Assembly: GCA_934364805.1 (NCBI GenBank)
Contig: CAKRMH010000002.1
Span: 160,808 to 224,807, forward strand
Length of the DNA: 64,000 nucleotides
From: an uncultured Lachnospiraceae bacterium
Lineage (GTDB): Bacteria > Bacillota > Clostridia > Lachnospirales > Lachnospiraceae
Direction: 5' to 3'
The position numbers were made by a program, and so were the translations under genes. Numbering within the stretch: the stretch's first letter is position 1; each line of letters starts with the position of its first letter. Under the pieces are notes generated by a model, which made no database searches, was not told where the DNA came from, and saw only the letters and a list, made by a program, of their open reading frames with translations. This document shows positions 63,505 to 64,000 of the stretch, piece after piece.

Positions 63505-64000
63505 ATGAGTACAACAGCAGTTGAAAAAGGATTACAGTTTGAAAAAGCTGTGGTAGATATGCTTAGTAAGTGTGGTCTTAAAGCATGGAGGACAAACCAA
63601 TCTAATGAAGCTGACCTAGAAAGATATAAGGCTGGCTTTGATGGTGGTGTTGACATTATTGCAACATTTGATGTTGTTAAACCAATCTGTAGAAATGTAT
63701 GTTTCTATATTCAGTGTAAGTGTCGTAAAGAGCCACTGACTAAATCAGCTATCAGTGAAGTATATGCTGGCATGCACGCAAGAAAAGGAACGACAGTCAC
63801 AAGTCTGCCTGTGGTCTTTGCAACTTCGGAAGCATCACAGGAAACTATGCAATTTGCCAAAGACCTTGGTGTTGAGTTATTCCTAAAAAATGAATTTACA
63901 TTAGTCAAAGATGCAGAAGCTGGTCTGCCTGTGCCTTATGGTAATTATGGAAATCTTATGCGTGTTATTCTGTACCATTACACAAAGGATGTTGTATGGA
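63505..64000 (+). CDS. Restriction endonuclease-like (Mrr/PD-(D/E)XK) protein, partial at right edge
   Basis: 165 codons readable, open at base 64000. The start ATG at 63505 has AGTAGGTG upstream. N-terminal KGLQFEKAVVDMLSKCGLKA and then DGGVDIIATF followed by FYIQCKCR form the D-(x)n-QxK catalytic signature of the Mrr_cat/RE-like fold. The next segment (VYAGMHARKGTTVTSLPVVF) also fits Mrr-type domains. It may cut modified or foreign DNA, or belong to a larger defence or integration protein whose rest is outside the window. It lies next to the IS91-type unit. Confidence 0.75.
   Translation, partial: MSTTAVEKGLQFEKAVVDMLSKCGLKAWRTNQSNEADLERYKAGFDGGVDIIATFDVVKPICRNVCFYIQCKCRKEPLTKSAISEVYAGMHARKGTTVTSLPVVFATSEASQETMQFAKDLGVELFLKNEFTLVKDAEAGLPVPYGNYGNLMRVILYHYTKDVVW

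Overview
The window reads as chromosome of an anaerobic, spore-forming member of the Clostridia, most likely Lachnospiraceae. Supporting points are an alpha/beta-type small acid-soluble spore protein gene, the gene order tig-clpP-clpX-lon-ysxC, an F-type ATPase operon without atpI, oxygen-independent cobalamin genes, several clostridial DUF families, moderate GC and strong AGGAGG-type ribosome binding sites. No genus is assigned. Almost everything from 1 to 59.9 kb is on the minus strand.

Layout, left edge to 26 kb: ispE (cut by the edge), a frameshifted ROK glucokinase, a PTS-EIIC-like membrane protein on the plus strand, an unknown protein, then a tight minus-strand run. In transcription order that run is tig, clpP, clpX, lon, ysxC (protein quality control and ribosome assembly), a Znu/Tro-type metal ABC transporter, a MATE exporter, a YhfC-like membrane protein and a large ABC-class ATPase. 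Upstream of tig lies a heterodimeric ABC exporter pair. It is preceded by a leader with a strong promoter, a 26-codon leader peptide and two tandem intrinsic terminators, which looks like attenuation control of a drug exporter. A spore protein gene, DJ-1/PfpI, a small hydrolase-like protein, a CYTH protein, DUF1653 and an Fe-S aldo/keto reductase follow.

26 to 50 kb: an oligopeptide uptake and degradation cluster (PepF-like M3 peptidase, membrane protein, OppA-B-C-D-F). OppC carries a very large insertion and OppA is oversized. pepF is preceded by a promoter and terminator that would release an RNA of about 75 nt. Next come tRNA-Ile, the complete atpBEFHAGDC operon, a maltose-type ABC sugar importer (malE-malF-malG), and a PadR regulator with a SEDS (FtsW/RodA-like) membrane protein whose leader holds a striking four-copy bipartite inverted repeat.

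50 to 60 kb: tRNA-Leu and an anaerobic cobalamin block whose genes overlap by a few bases (cbiF, cbiG, cbiH, a CbiJ-CbiE-CbiT triple fusion, cbiA, cbiL, Cys-rich small protein), followed upstream by a PqqD-like protein overlapping an OPT-family transporter.

60 to 64 kb is accessory DNA: a MITE-like palindrome, a glycine-zipper mini-protein, a tyrosine recombinase overlapping an IS91-type HUH transposase, a doubtful ORF, and the start of a PD-(D/E)XK (Mrr-like) nuclease-fold protein that runs off the right edge.
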